Below, in pieces: positions 23,207-33,464 of a DNA stretch of 64,000 nucleotides. Location: the NCBI GenBank assembly GCA_021234155.1, contig JAJEKV010000176.1, positions 851,737-915,736 on the forward strand, read 5' to 3'. How positions within the stretch are numbered: the stretch's first letter is position 1; every line of letters starts with the position of its first letter. This stretch comes from Isoetes taiwanensis. Taxonomy: Eukaryota; Streptophyta; Lycopodiopsida; Isoetales; Isoetaceae. Under the pieces are notes generated by a model. The model was not told where the DNA came from. It was given only the letters and a program-made list of their open reading frames with translations, and did no database searches. The position numbers and the translations under genes are program-made.

Positions 23207-24836
23207 TGTTTTGTCGTTCGGGCAGTACAAAGGCTCTGGAATGGAGATTCGACTTCGCCATGTCGTCCGGAATGGCGAAATTACCCCATTGACCAAGTTA
23301 TATGGTCATTTTTGGCAACGAAAGAAACACAAACCCTCTACATAGCGGCATTCCATAGCCACCTCCTTGGCTAATTGACTACGAACGTGTTGGACATGAG
23401 CTACTTTGGTGCTTCTTGGAGAAGGGGTGGTCTTCTGCCCACGAAACTTGGTCCCCAGGGTAAAGTCGACATTTTGAGTCCATTGGCAGAGTTAGTTCAC
23501 AGTTTTGGAGAGGGATAGTTGCCCGTCTGTGGCCAGGGGCCTTTGGGAGAGGACCTTTGGGGCGAACTGATTCCGGAAGGTTTTAAGGGTCCGTCTTCTG
23601 GCATCAACACCCTCCCTCTACGTGATGACATTGTGCAAGATCCTGGTCGAATCTGATTAGGATACGGCCTCTGAAATGTAAACCCTCTGTGTTGCTAGGT
23701 TATTGAAAGGTTTACGTTATGGAGGTCAAGTTTTAGTCGGTTGCACTTGGGACATGGTTGAGAAGCTGCAGTTGAAAATATGAAGCAATAGGAACTGATG
23801 GAATGGGATTTGGATTTATCTTCCTCCCAGTGTGGCAATTAGAAATCAAGAGCACCTTTTGCAATAGCAAAATTGTTTGGGAACATTCGGGATGGCCAAT
23901 AGACCCAAACTCTGTTATTTCAGTTGCCATGGCTCCGCATGTGTGTTTAGCAAAGGTGCATCTAGCTATCCAAGAAAATGAGCACGTTTTGGCCTCCGAA
24001 ACATAAACCCTACAATAACCTAGCAACACACAGGGTTTACATTTTGGAGGCCAAAACGTGGTCGTTTTCTTGGATAGCTAGGTGCACCTTTGCTAAGCAC
24101 ACATGCGGAGCCATGGCAACTGAAATAATAGAGTTTGGATCTATTGGCCATCCCAAATGATCCCAAATAATTTTGCTACTGCAAAAGGCGCCCTTGACTT
24201 CTAATTGCCACACTGGGAGGAGAATAACTCCAAACCCCATTCCATCAGTTCCTATTGCTTCATTTTTTCAATTGCAGCTTCTCCACCATGTCCCAAGTGC
24301 AACCGACTAAAACTCGACCCCCATAAAGTAAACCCTTCAATAACCTAGCAACACACAGGGTTTATGTTTCGGAGGCTATATCCTAGTCAGATTCGACCAA
24401 AATCTTGCACAATGTCATTACATAGAGGGAGGGTCTTGACGCCAGAAGATGGACCTTTAAAACCTTCCGGAGGCAGTTCGCCCCAAAGGTCCTCTCCCAA
24501 AGAACCCTGGCCATGGACGGGCAAAATTTTCCCAACCCGAACTGTGGAATTGACTATGCCAATGGACTCAAAACGTTGACATTAACCTAGAGACCAAGTT
24601 TCATGGGCAGAAGACTGCCCCTTTTCCAAGAAGCGCCAAAGTAGCTCATGTCCAACATGTTCGTAGTCAATGGTCTAAGAGGTGGCTGCAGAATACTGCC
24701 ATGTAGAGGGTTCGTATTTTTTTCGTTGCAAAAAATGACCATATAACTTGGTCCCTAGGGTAATTTCCCCGTTCCGGATGGCATGGCGAAGTCGAATCTC
24801 CATTCCGGAGCCTTTGTACTGCCCGAACGACAAAAC
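23207..24836. repeat. long imperfect palindrome, two ~800-bp arms around a 22-nt loop
   Basis: The left arm 23207-24010 and right arm 24033-24836 are reverse complements with scattered mismatches and small indels, centred at about 24021. Examples: GTTTTGTCGTTCGGGCAGTA (23207) against the complement ending at 24836, and TTTCTTGGATAGCTAGGTGC (24066) against the left arm near 23960. The loop motif AACCTAGCAACACACAGGG also occurs in inverted form near 23684-23705 and directly near 24341-24360, so a smaller repeat is nested in the larger one. Apparent frames in both arms are the same translation seen twice and match no family I know. Confidence 0.9.
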
Positions 24837-24891
24837 GCCTCTACCAAAAATTCCAAAGGTTAGCATATTTCTTGCATGAAGTCCTAGTCAT

Positions 24892-24973
24892 CATGCCCAC
24901 ATGGCATGTTTGAACCACCTTGGCATTTTTGAGCCACCTTGGCATGTTGGAGCCTAGGTGGCATGTTGGAGCT
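24892..24973 (-). repeat. four 19-bp minisatellite units in reverse orientation
   Basis: Read on the minus strand this is CTCCAACATGCCACCTAGG, then CATGCCAAGGTGG units and a GCCATGTGGGC variant: the same family as 15691-22892 but inverted. It lies just outside the right palindrome arm, mirroring the main array outside the left arm. Confidence 0.9.
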
Positions 24974-27900
24974 TTATGGGTACTCTAAGCTTTATGCCTC
25001 TTCTATGGGTTCTAAAGGCATGCCTTCAATGTAAGACTAATCTTTTGGAGTTGGTGCCCTAAGCATTATGACGGTTACTGGAAATCATATGCAATTCTTA
25101 TAGCTTCTACTTATGTGTCTGACATGAAGGGCACATGTTAACCCTTGTAAATGTGTGCCCATCATTTTCTAAAACCCTTACTAATAGATTGCTCGACGTC
25201 ACCGCACATAAGTAGGATGTAATTGGTCTCATGTTTAATTGGGGTGTGTGTTAATTTGAGTAGTGGTAACAACTTGGTGCATTTTGTCGCAATTTATTAC
25301 CAATAGGGTGGTGGTGGTGTTGTGCGCATGCATAGGTGTTATTGTTATTGTTGTGCTCATGCATGTCTGTCATGCGTAGGTGTTACTGTTGTTGTTGTGC
25401 TGATGCATGTTTGTCCAGGAGTATTTAATACTATTTGGAGTATGCTTTTTATAAATTATGAGGCGTTCACTTGCCTGTGATCTTGGCGATTAATATCCCA
25501 GCCATATGCAAATGATGTGAGGAGTATTACAATAACATCCATAGCATGCTTTTTAAAGGTTATAAGGGGATTCACTTGCTTGCAATGCTACGATTATTAT
25601 TCCAAGCATGTGCAATTCATGTGATTACTATTCGGATAGATGCAAGCATCTGTGAAAATTTTTAAGTAGTGGGCATTAGATCAAACACAAATGTCTTTGT
25701 AGGATTTAACAAGATAATAACATGTGTTCATCTTCTTATAAGACGTTAGTTATTAGCTTGAAATTCTTTAAGTAGGATTCAAAAAATAAGCTCATGTGGG
25801 CATTAAATTGAAGGGAAAATTGTCAAAATACCTCAATATTTTGGGGTATTAATAAAATGCCCCTAATTTTCTTGGAATTGTTAAAATACCCTTCTGCTTC
25901 TTTTTATGATGATTTGTGGGACTCTTTGTCGAGCTATAAACCGTCAGATTTAAATTAGCTATGCTGTAGAATGCGTGCTTCATCACATCCACATGTAGCA
26001 ATTGTTGAATCTGAACACAGATGAAGGGTTAGGGTTCAATTTTTCTTTTGATTTGGATGAGCCCATTTATCAGAATTCATCCTGCCATCTCCATTGTAAG
26101 TTTCTACTCAATTTTTTACTTTTGCAATGGCAAATGTGCTAGTTTCTCATAGCCCATGATTCAGTTGAGATATGCTGCATCAAAATAACAAGCAAGTAGA
26201 ATCCGAAGGAGATGTCCGACAAATTGTCTTCTTGGGCATTTTCGTCTACTGTAAACTGCATCCACGTGACTTTCCATGATAAGGACCAATTTCGGCCTTA
26301 TATGTTGTTCTAGTCAGAGCAACGCGGGAAGAAGTTGATGAAACTTGATTGACAGGCAAAAAAGAGATGCTTTTAGAGCAAATCTTCAAGAAATGATGTT
26401 GATACTAATAAGAATATGGAAGATTGGGAAAAAAAATGGCATTGATTATGGAATGTAGTATCTGATTCTGCTGGAGTCGTTAAGTGCACCATGGGTATGA
26501 AAAAATTAGGGGCATATTTATAAATATCCCAAAAAAATCATAAAAGAAATCATCTTATATAATTTCATAAGAAAGCACGAATCCCATCCAACGGCTTAGA
26601 TGGTCCAAAACGAACGGTCTGGATTGGGATCCAGGGCATATCATCCTATTGGTTGGGCTAAGGAGCGGTTTGTTCTTTGGCCGCCATTGACTTCATATCT
26701 TGCTCCAGCTATGGCTATGGCCTTGCACCTTGCTCCAATTTATGGCGGCGATGGCGCTTACAGCCTATGGCAATGGCAACCTTTGACCGCAGAGGCCGGA
26801 AAATGATTAACAAAGAGTGAAGGCGCTCGCTTTGAATATTTAGTCGGTGGGGGCTCTTCCTCGAATCGTTCCTTTTTTTTTTCCTTTTGATTTTTTCCTC
26901 AGATTAATCACAAGATCTTTCTATCTATTTTAAACAGGACTTTCTTTGTGTTGAAGTGTCGCACTTTCGGGGCTAGGTAGCGGCTACGGTCGTGCATGTT
27001 TCTTCCAGAACAGAGTTCGTGTTTCTAAAAGGAATTTTTGCTCTTAGGATATAAATCTTTCTCTTCTTTCGGTTTTTGTTGATAATTTACATTGAAGCTT
27101 AGATATGAGTAGCAATCGGTTAAATCTTTGAAATTCCACGACAGGGCATAAATGTTTTGATCAGATTCTTGCTTACAGTATAGGTCGGTTGCTTACACAT
27201 GCATGCACAGTGTCCGCCGTTTTTGCTATATGCATACTTTCCGGCCACATCCGTTATCAATCTTCTACATTCTTATTTTTAGAAGCCCACATGATACAAT
27301 ATAAGTATTTACATCACAACAATTATTGATTGTTTGGTTTTATGACAGGCTTGGCCTTGAATCCTCAGTTTTGAACGTGGAAAGAGAGCATGCCTGCTGC
27401 ACTTATGGGTCAAGGAAGTCCGTCCAAGATCTCAGAGCCTGATTACAAGGTTCATATTTCGACTAAGCGGGAGAGGAGGAAAAAATGAGAGGAATGTTCG
27501 GTACAATCCATTCTATGCTTCCCAAAGTCTCAAGCAAAGGTATTTTTCTTGAGCAAAACCATAAAACTATGTTTTTGTGCCACAGAAAATGATCTGAACT
27601 AGAAACAATATTTTGCTCTTGATTTTAGTAGCCAAAAACTGAGTTTTCCTCCTTGATTTAGCTAAAAAAATTGTAGCATCTAAATGTAGATTGATTTTTT
27701 GGGTTTGAGATACGTTTCCAGGCAGACAAAATCGACCATAGTTGATGATGCAATCGTGAAAGGCTACCAGGATAGTAACAGTGGTTTTCCATGGTCTTCC
27801 AAGTCTTACAAGATCATTCTAGATCATTCTACCCGGGGAATGGGTGTTGCCTCTCCTGAAGCCCAGGGACATAGCATTGCATGCTTGAACCATCTACACC

Positions 27901-28206
27901 AAGAGGTTTGATCAAAGCCGATTAGCACAGTCAATTGTGCCAACACTGTTTTTAATTTAACCATTAATTCAATTGCTTTGAACCTTAACCATTGGAAGTT
28001 TATAATCTAACGTTAAAATTGAGATTGCAGTCTATTTGTATGTATAAATGAGAATGGAGATATAACATGGTATATTATGCCTTTTGGACTTGTTTGGGTT
28101 CGATTCCCAAAAAGGCTTTCTCTTTTTACAATAAAATAAAATAGATCAATACAAAATTCATAATATATTAGCTTTTAAATTGTGGTTTATAATATATTTT
28201 TTTTAA
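24974..28206. other. intergenic; small open frames only
   Basis: No gene is supported. At 25310-25420 short GT-rich repeats (GTTATTGTTGTGC, GCATGCATAGGTGTT) occur. A plus-strand ATG at 27390 opens 32 codons (MPAALMGQGSPSKISEPDYK..), preceded by a plausible splice acceptor near 27345. A separate frame 27699-27911 follows. These could be exons of a small gene, but I recognise neither product and give no model. Confidence 0.4.
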
Positions 28207-28445
28207 TGTGTGCCACGTGTCAACATTTGATTTGCTAAAATACATATTAGAAACAATACCTTGTTTTTCCTACGTGTAATAATAATGCTTTTTTATTTTA
28301 AAAGTATGCCACGTGTCCATATTTGATTAGCTAGAATAATGTTTTTTAATTTAAAAAGTTTGCCACATGTCAATATATCATTAGTTAAACAACCACATTA
28401 CACACTCACATTTTTTCCACGTGTTATAATATTACCTTTTATATG
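28207..28445 (+). repeat. degenerate repeats carrying TGCCACGTGTC
   Basis: TGCCACGTGTCAACATTTGAT at 28210, TGCCACGTGTCCATATTTGAT at 28307, TGCCACATGTCAATAT at 28361 and a decayed CCACGTGTTATAATATT near 28418. CACGTG cores resemble G-boxes, but no adjacent gene is seen. Confidence 0.55.
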
Positions 28446-31400
28446 TTCTTATTCTAGGAAAACAATAGCTAGATTTCAATAACACAAGTAGAAGCCAGAA
28501 ATAAAAAAAAGCCATGCATGTTTTTTTTTTTAATTTTATAAAACAACACTTGAAACCATGTGTCCATATTGAGATAAAGAACACTTGAAAACATTATTTT
28601 TCTATTTCCTACGTGTTCTTTTCTTTGTAGTCCTTTATTTCTAGTGTTGTAATTTAGTTTTTCAGGTGTAGTAAAATTAAAACCCATGCGTGCTATTTTA
28701 AAGATAAACAACGCATGGTTCCACAAAAAACAACAGTGAAGGAAAAAAGTACACGCGTTGACAAAAATTCACAAAAAACTATGGCAATTTTTTCTATCGT
28801 GGATTTTTTCTCAGCCAAAAAGACCACCGTGGAAAATTTACGCCAAAAACCCTTGTCTCTTTGTGCAAATCCGGATAAACAAAGCCACGTGGACTTTTGG
28901 GGCCATTTTGGTGTTGTTTTTGGCATAAAACAACACTTCCGTACAACTAAAAAACAACTGTGGACCAAAAATTGGGGTCAGTGTGTATGCCATAAAGCCT
29001 TTCTGAGCAGCCTGGCTGCTGGTTCTATCTCAATTTTCAGTTGATATGAGAAGGCTAAACTGCCCCGTTGTGCAGTGTGCAATTTAACCTAGATTTGAAT
29101 GACACCTTTCTTGATGATGCCAAGCAATTCTTTTTCTACATAGAAATTCTTAATGATGCCTTTCTTAAATATAGAAATTCCTTTTTTTGCAAGCGAAATG
29201 TATACCCTGATAAGAATCTATCATTTTACAAAACAAATATATGAAAGGTGAACTATACAATAAATTGGTTATGCTGAAAATACAAGAGTTACAGTTCCCT
29301 TCAACTGCTAGTTATGCTGTTTTAATTGAAGCCAAATGCACGAAGATAAAATGGGAAGTGATATCAATCCCATCATTGTATACACAATGCAGCAATATAT
29401 GTTCTCCATTACCTGCCAATTGCTGGTCTATATCAATCCCATAATCATTTACATAATGCAGCAATATATCCTTGCCTGCTTCTCGTCTAATCTGTTAGAT
29501 GAGAGTTGGCTTACGTACGTTACCTAAAGGTCGAGTGGCCATTGGCACTGGCACACAATTCAAATAGTGCAAGGAGTAGGTGAAGTGTTTTGAATGAATA
29601 CCATTTTTGTGATTGTGTACCATATGACCAGTTCGGCAACATTTTGTACAAGCGTTCTTTAGTTTTGGATAATAGATCCTATATCTATGGCAATCTTCTA
29701 GAGATGTAGTTCATCATTCTAGCAGAAGTTGCAGCTCGTCCCACACAACACACATTGAAGTCATGCCGCCTACAAGATCACTGGTTTCAAAATTCTGCAG
29801 ATTGCAGATTTAAAGAATAAATTAATTGGTCCTAAAGTTTTTAAGTCTCTCTTAAGCTTTTCCTTAATTAGTCTGGTGTCACGCTTAGTTGTAGGCTTCT
29901 TCACAAGGACTTCTTAGATTTTCGCAGGCTAGACAGATGGCTATTAACACATCTAGAGAAGCTAAATTGCCTGAACATCAATCTTTTAAATGCATTAGGG
30001 GGCAACTTCTTCCTGACCATGTTTGATAGTGGATTCGTTTGTAGAGGACTTCATCCTATATCAGTTCTACCCTTGGTTGCTTCTCTTCTAACCAATGTCA
30101 GCCATCAAATTATCTTATTGGTTTGAGATTGAACACATGCCAACAAACATGTTAGTGCCAGAATTTCCAAAACCATCTCAAATACTTTGGGCACTATTGC
30201 TAAGGTTCCACATTCTATTGCTAAGATCCTAGAATCCGTATCGCCATCTCAGCCAACATGGGCATACCTAAGGGAATAACAATAAAGAGTAGAAAGTACG
30301 GCTTTAAATTTCCACTAAGGCTAATCAAAATGCTTCCCAGTTTGAAAATGGAAGGATTAATGGCGCTAGTCAATTGAAAAGCCAAAGAGCTTAATCTAGA
30401 ACTGTGGAATATGGAAACTCATGGCAATAAATGGCGCATTAACAATAAGTGTGAACTTGGGAAGAGGTCACAATTGTGAAGCCCTCTCTCCTAGAAGTAT
30501 TGAAACAGGTGCCACATCCAAAAAAAACATGGACCATCTCGGTACGCTGTTACCTCTCTTTTCACATCTAACAACAAGCTACCTCTTCACGTGAGGTCTT
30601 CTACACAAAGGGATTTATCTTCTGAGGGGACTCAACGGCAGGTGGTGCTGCCTAAATATAAATAAGGGCTAGAATTTCGTCAATATTGGCATTACAAAAA
30701 TAATCTATAAGGAGAAAGGGGGACAAAAAAGGTGGTTGTTCCCTTATTTCAGCTGTCTAAATTCTAAACATCTGAAAATGGTTGTTGTCTGAATTCTAAA
30801 CATCTGAAAATGGTTAACATTTGGCAAACATGTAGAAAAAAACTGTATATCTCACAAGCAAAGAATACATTAAAAGAAAAAATAGCAAAAAAGAAAAATA
30901 AAAGTTCAAAAATATTATGTGCCCTAAATGATGCAAGAATCTAAAAGATATTCTTCAATATGACCTGCCAAATAATATTCCCAACCAACCATCAAACAAG
31001 AATTTACCCCTTTGGGCAACGAAAAACAACCATTAACAACCAATCCGCAACAACCGCCCACCTCAATCAGCACGAAACCACAAAACAAAGAATATGCATA
31101 CACATTCTCAGGGCCACTAGAGGGCAACCCTTCGTGCGCAGCACCTTGTTTTATTATAATTAAATTGTCAATACATAATAGCATGGAATACAAGATTCAA
31201 GCACGTTTTGGGTAAAACTTCTTCTATTTCTGATGTTGCTTGGCCTATTCATCAAAACGATGGCATGGATCCATAGGCCATTCATCAAGTGGCAACTTCA
31301 CCAACAATAAAGATGCCACTTAGCGTTCAATCGCGTCTTATGAACTTTACGTTATCTCTCATCTCTCTTTTCGAATTAAGAGATGAGAATGTTAAATCTT

Positions 31401-32030
31401 CTTGCATTGGAAGAAAAGAATCTCTAAGTTGATTGCCATGACAAAGCGTGTTCATGCGCCAACAACCTCTATACGCAAAAATGATGATTGCCATTGTTAA
31501 GGGAACTTCAATTGTCTTCTACATTTCTTATATTAAATCAATTAGTGTGGTAAAAAATAAAATAATTTTGAAGTGTGCTTTACTCCCAATGTTTGCATCA
31601 GAAATATAACACAAAGCCTTCACGTTGTAGGGTATGGTCGCCATATTCCACGCGCTTAAGAGGCAAATTGGCCCAATGTAGCCGGATTTCACGCGTCTCT
31701 CGATCCGTCAACTAATTTGGATACCTAATGTTGTATATAACAACTTCTCCAAAGACATGGACACCAAAAAATATTAGGCTAGAAAGTTATGGTGCCTTAA
31801 AGTAAGGGGGGTCTAGCATCCATCATCGTGCAGCCCCTAACCACACTTCATGGTACTCGAGGCCAGAGTTCGCGGGGGTTATTGCCCCGCAGACGCGCTA
31901 TAAGTGCCACCTACTGTGCACTTGAGTGGACCTGCACGACTGACCGTCTCTCACGATCCGGCCACATCCCATTAATATCAGTGGGCCTAGATGCTGTATA
32001 CGAGTCCTACGACGCCAGCTACTGATACGT
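28446..32030. other. intergenic with two small tandem duplications
   Basis: No gene was recognised. A segment with ATATCAATCCCAT and AATGCAGCAATATAT is duplicated at about 29360-29480. A 33-bp unit ending AAACATCTGAAAATGGTT is doubled at about 30748-30815. From about 31820 the sequence becomes GC-richer, but no domain is seen. Confidence 0.45.
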
Positions 32031-32506
32031 ATGCCGCCAGCTATCGAGGTACCTGCCAACGGTCACCGTTATCCTCCTCCGCCAAAATTCGAGCCGATTT
32101 TCCACACTGCAATCCCAAATCTGCATCCAAATTGGCCCGAACATTCTCTGCCCCATTCGAAGGAAAGGTAATTTGGCTTTAAAACTCTGATTTTTGGAAA
32201 TCTGGGACCGCCAGGTACAGGGCAGGGGCATCATTCCAGTTACTAGTTTAAATTGAGAGCTCGAGCAGCCACTCTTCCATTCTGCTCAAGCTTCCCCGGG
32301 CCTCCCCAATCGTTGCAGGTAAGCGCCCATAGTTTGTTGTGTATTTGGTGTCGAGTCGCCACTGATTTCATGTGTTTTTCATTGCAGCACAGAAGAATCA
32401 GCCATGGATCACGCGAGGAGAACCAGCTATCCTGGGTTGGGTTCTAGGTGGGACGTTGTTAGGGGTGGCATCTCTGATCCTAGCAAGAGGGCTCGGCCTC
32501 TTCTGA
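32031..32506 (+). CDS. candidate three-exon gene for a ~104-aa protein with a C-terminal membrane segment
   Basis: A tentative model: exon 1 32031-32167 (ATG, reading MPPAIEVPANGHRYPPPPKF..), exon 2 32260-32318, exon 3 32388-32506 ending TGA. The sum is 315 nt, so 104 aa. Splice sites: AAAG/GTAATT at 32167, TTGCAG/GTAAGC at 32318 and TTTTTCATTGCAG before 32388. The acceptor before exon 2 is weak. The last exon reads PWITRGEPAILGWVLGG followed by TLLGVASLILARGLGLF, a good single transmembrane segment, and the preceding ASPIVAAQ could be an organelle transit cleavage region. I do not recognise the family. The exon 2-3 join is the best supported part. The start is uncertain, because the exon 2 frame closes upstream with a TAA. 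Confidence 0.3.
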
Positions 32507-33161
32507 GTGCTCCGCCCTCGCCTACGATACGAGCTCGTCCACTTCGACGACTCCTAACAGTTTCAGGGTTCGGAATTGCTTGGTAACCTCGATCGAGATT
32601 ACAACAGCCATGGGATCGTCTGTAAACGTAGAGGTTTCGCCTGAGATCGTGTCCCAGATTGAGTGGGTGAAGTCCGAAATAGATCTCATACATTGCCAGA
32701 TAGTGGTCACAGATGGAGATCATATGCTCTTCCAGAGCCCGGTTGGTTATTGAGCTGCAGCCCCTTTGTACAGAAAGCCCCTTTGGGCGATCCCCCCTCT
32801 CCTTCCTTTTGGTTTATGTTGTCTGTTGGTCACCATGCCACAAGTGATACAGCCTCTTGGGCTTATTTTGTGAAGCCTCAGGGCATCTGATTACTTGCCT
32901 TGATCTTCTGATTACTGTTGGTTGTGTTGATTACTTAAGCTATTTGTGTGGATGACAATAATTCTGTCAGGTCCATGCCCCGTATTGGTAAAGGATTAGG
33001 AAATCAGTTGCAAACAATAAAATTATGTACAATGAGTTCACTCCATTTAGTGTCTTGTCAACACCTTAATTGTCTTGGGTTTCATCCGAATCTTCAGATA
33101 TCTGTGCATATTGTCTGTTAAGAGCAGAGCCAAATAAGATGTAAATTTAAAATCAAGAATG
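32507..33161. other. no gene recognised; a 47-codon open frame at about 32611-32754
   Basis: An ATG near 32611 opens a 47-codon frame reading MGSSVNVEVSPEIVSQIEWV.. and ending before TGA. It has no recognised family. The remainder is AT-rich. Confidence 0.35.
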
Positions 33162-33464
33162 CTAGGTGAACGAGCATACCTGACTACCAGCGGGTGTAGC
33201 TATGAATGAGGTCCCCTCCCCAAACCTTGGAGTTGGCTGGGTTTCACGAGCCATCTCAGCCCTCCATATTCTTGCAAACCCAACATCCATGCCCCTTGCA
33301 CGACTAATAATTACAGGGCCCACCCCAATTTCCACCATCTCCCCGATAATCATTGCCTTGTCTATTGCAACATCTTGGTCATGTTGGGGTCCTGAATTGG
33401 CTGCAGGATAGTTCACCCATCCTTGTGTATCCAGTCTTAATGAGTTGCCATGGCCAATGTCAGC
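33162..33464 (-). pseudogene. open frame interrupted by the Mutator-like element
   Basis: A minus-strand frame of about 98 codons (ADIGHGNSLRL..GWVNYPAAN..DVAIDKAMIIGEMVEIG..) ends at 33162 and runs into the element's left terminal repeat. Before insertion its upstream sequence would have been at 35656 and beyond, near the 3' side of the pogo-type transposase remnant on the same strand. An in-frame TAG lies about 10 codons upstream across the reconstructed junction, so it is not simply the transposase C-terminus. No family recognised. Confidence 0.35.

Noticed and set aside
23733-24240. Frames in both palindrome arms giving the same peptide (FSWIARCTFAKHTCGAMATE..)
   Set aside because: The same DNA is read twice because the arms are inverted copies. 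No family match or start context.
15691-24973. Target-site duplication for the foldback-like composite
   Set aside because: Flanks (..CCCAATC before the array, TTATGGG.. after the inverted units) do not match at any sensible length.
28090-28112. tRNA B-box-like GGGTTCGATTCCC
   Set aside because: No A-box or cloverleaf could be built from the AT-rich sequence upstream.
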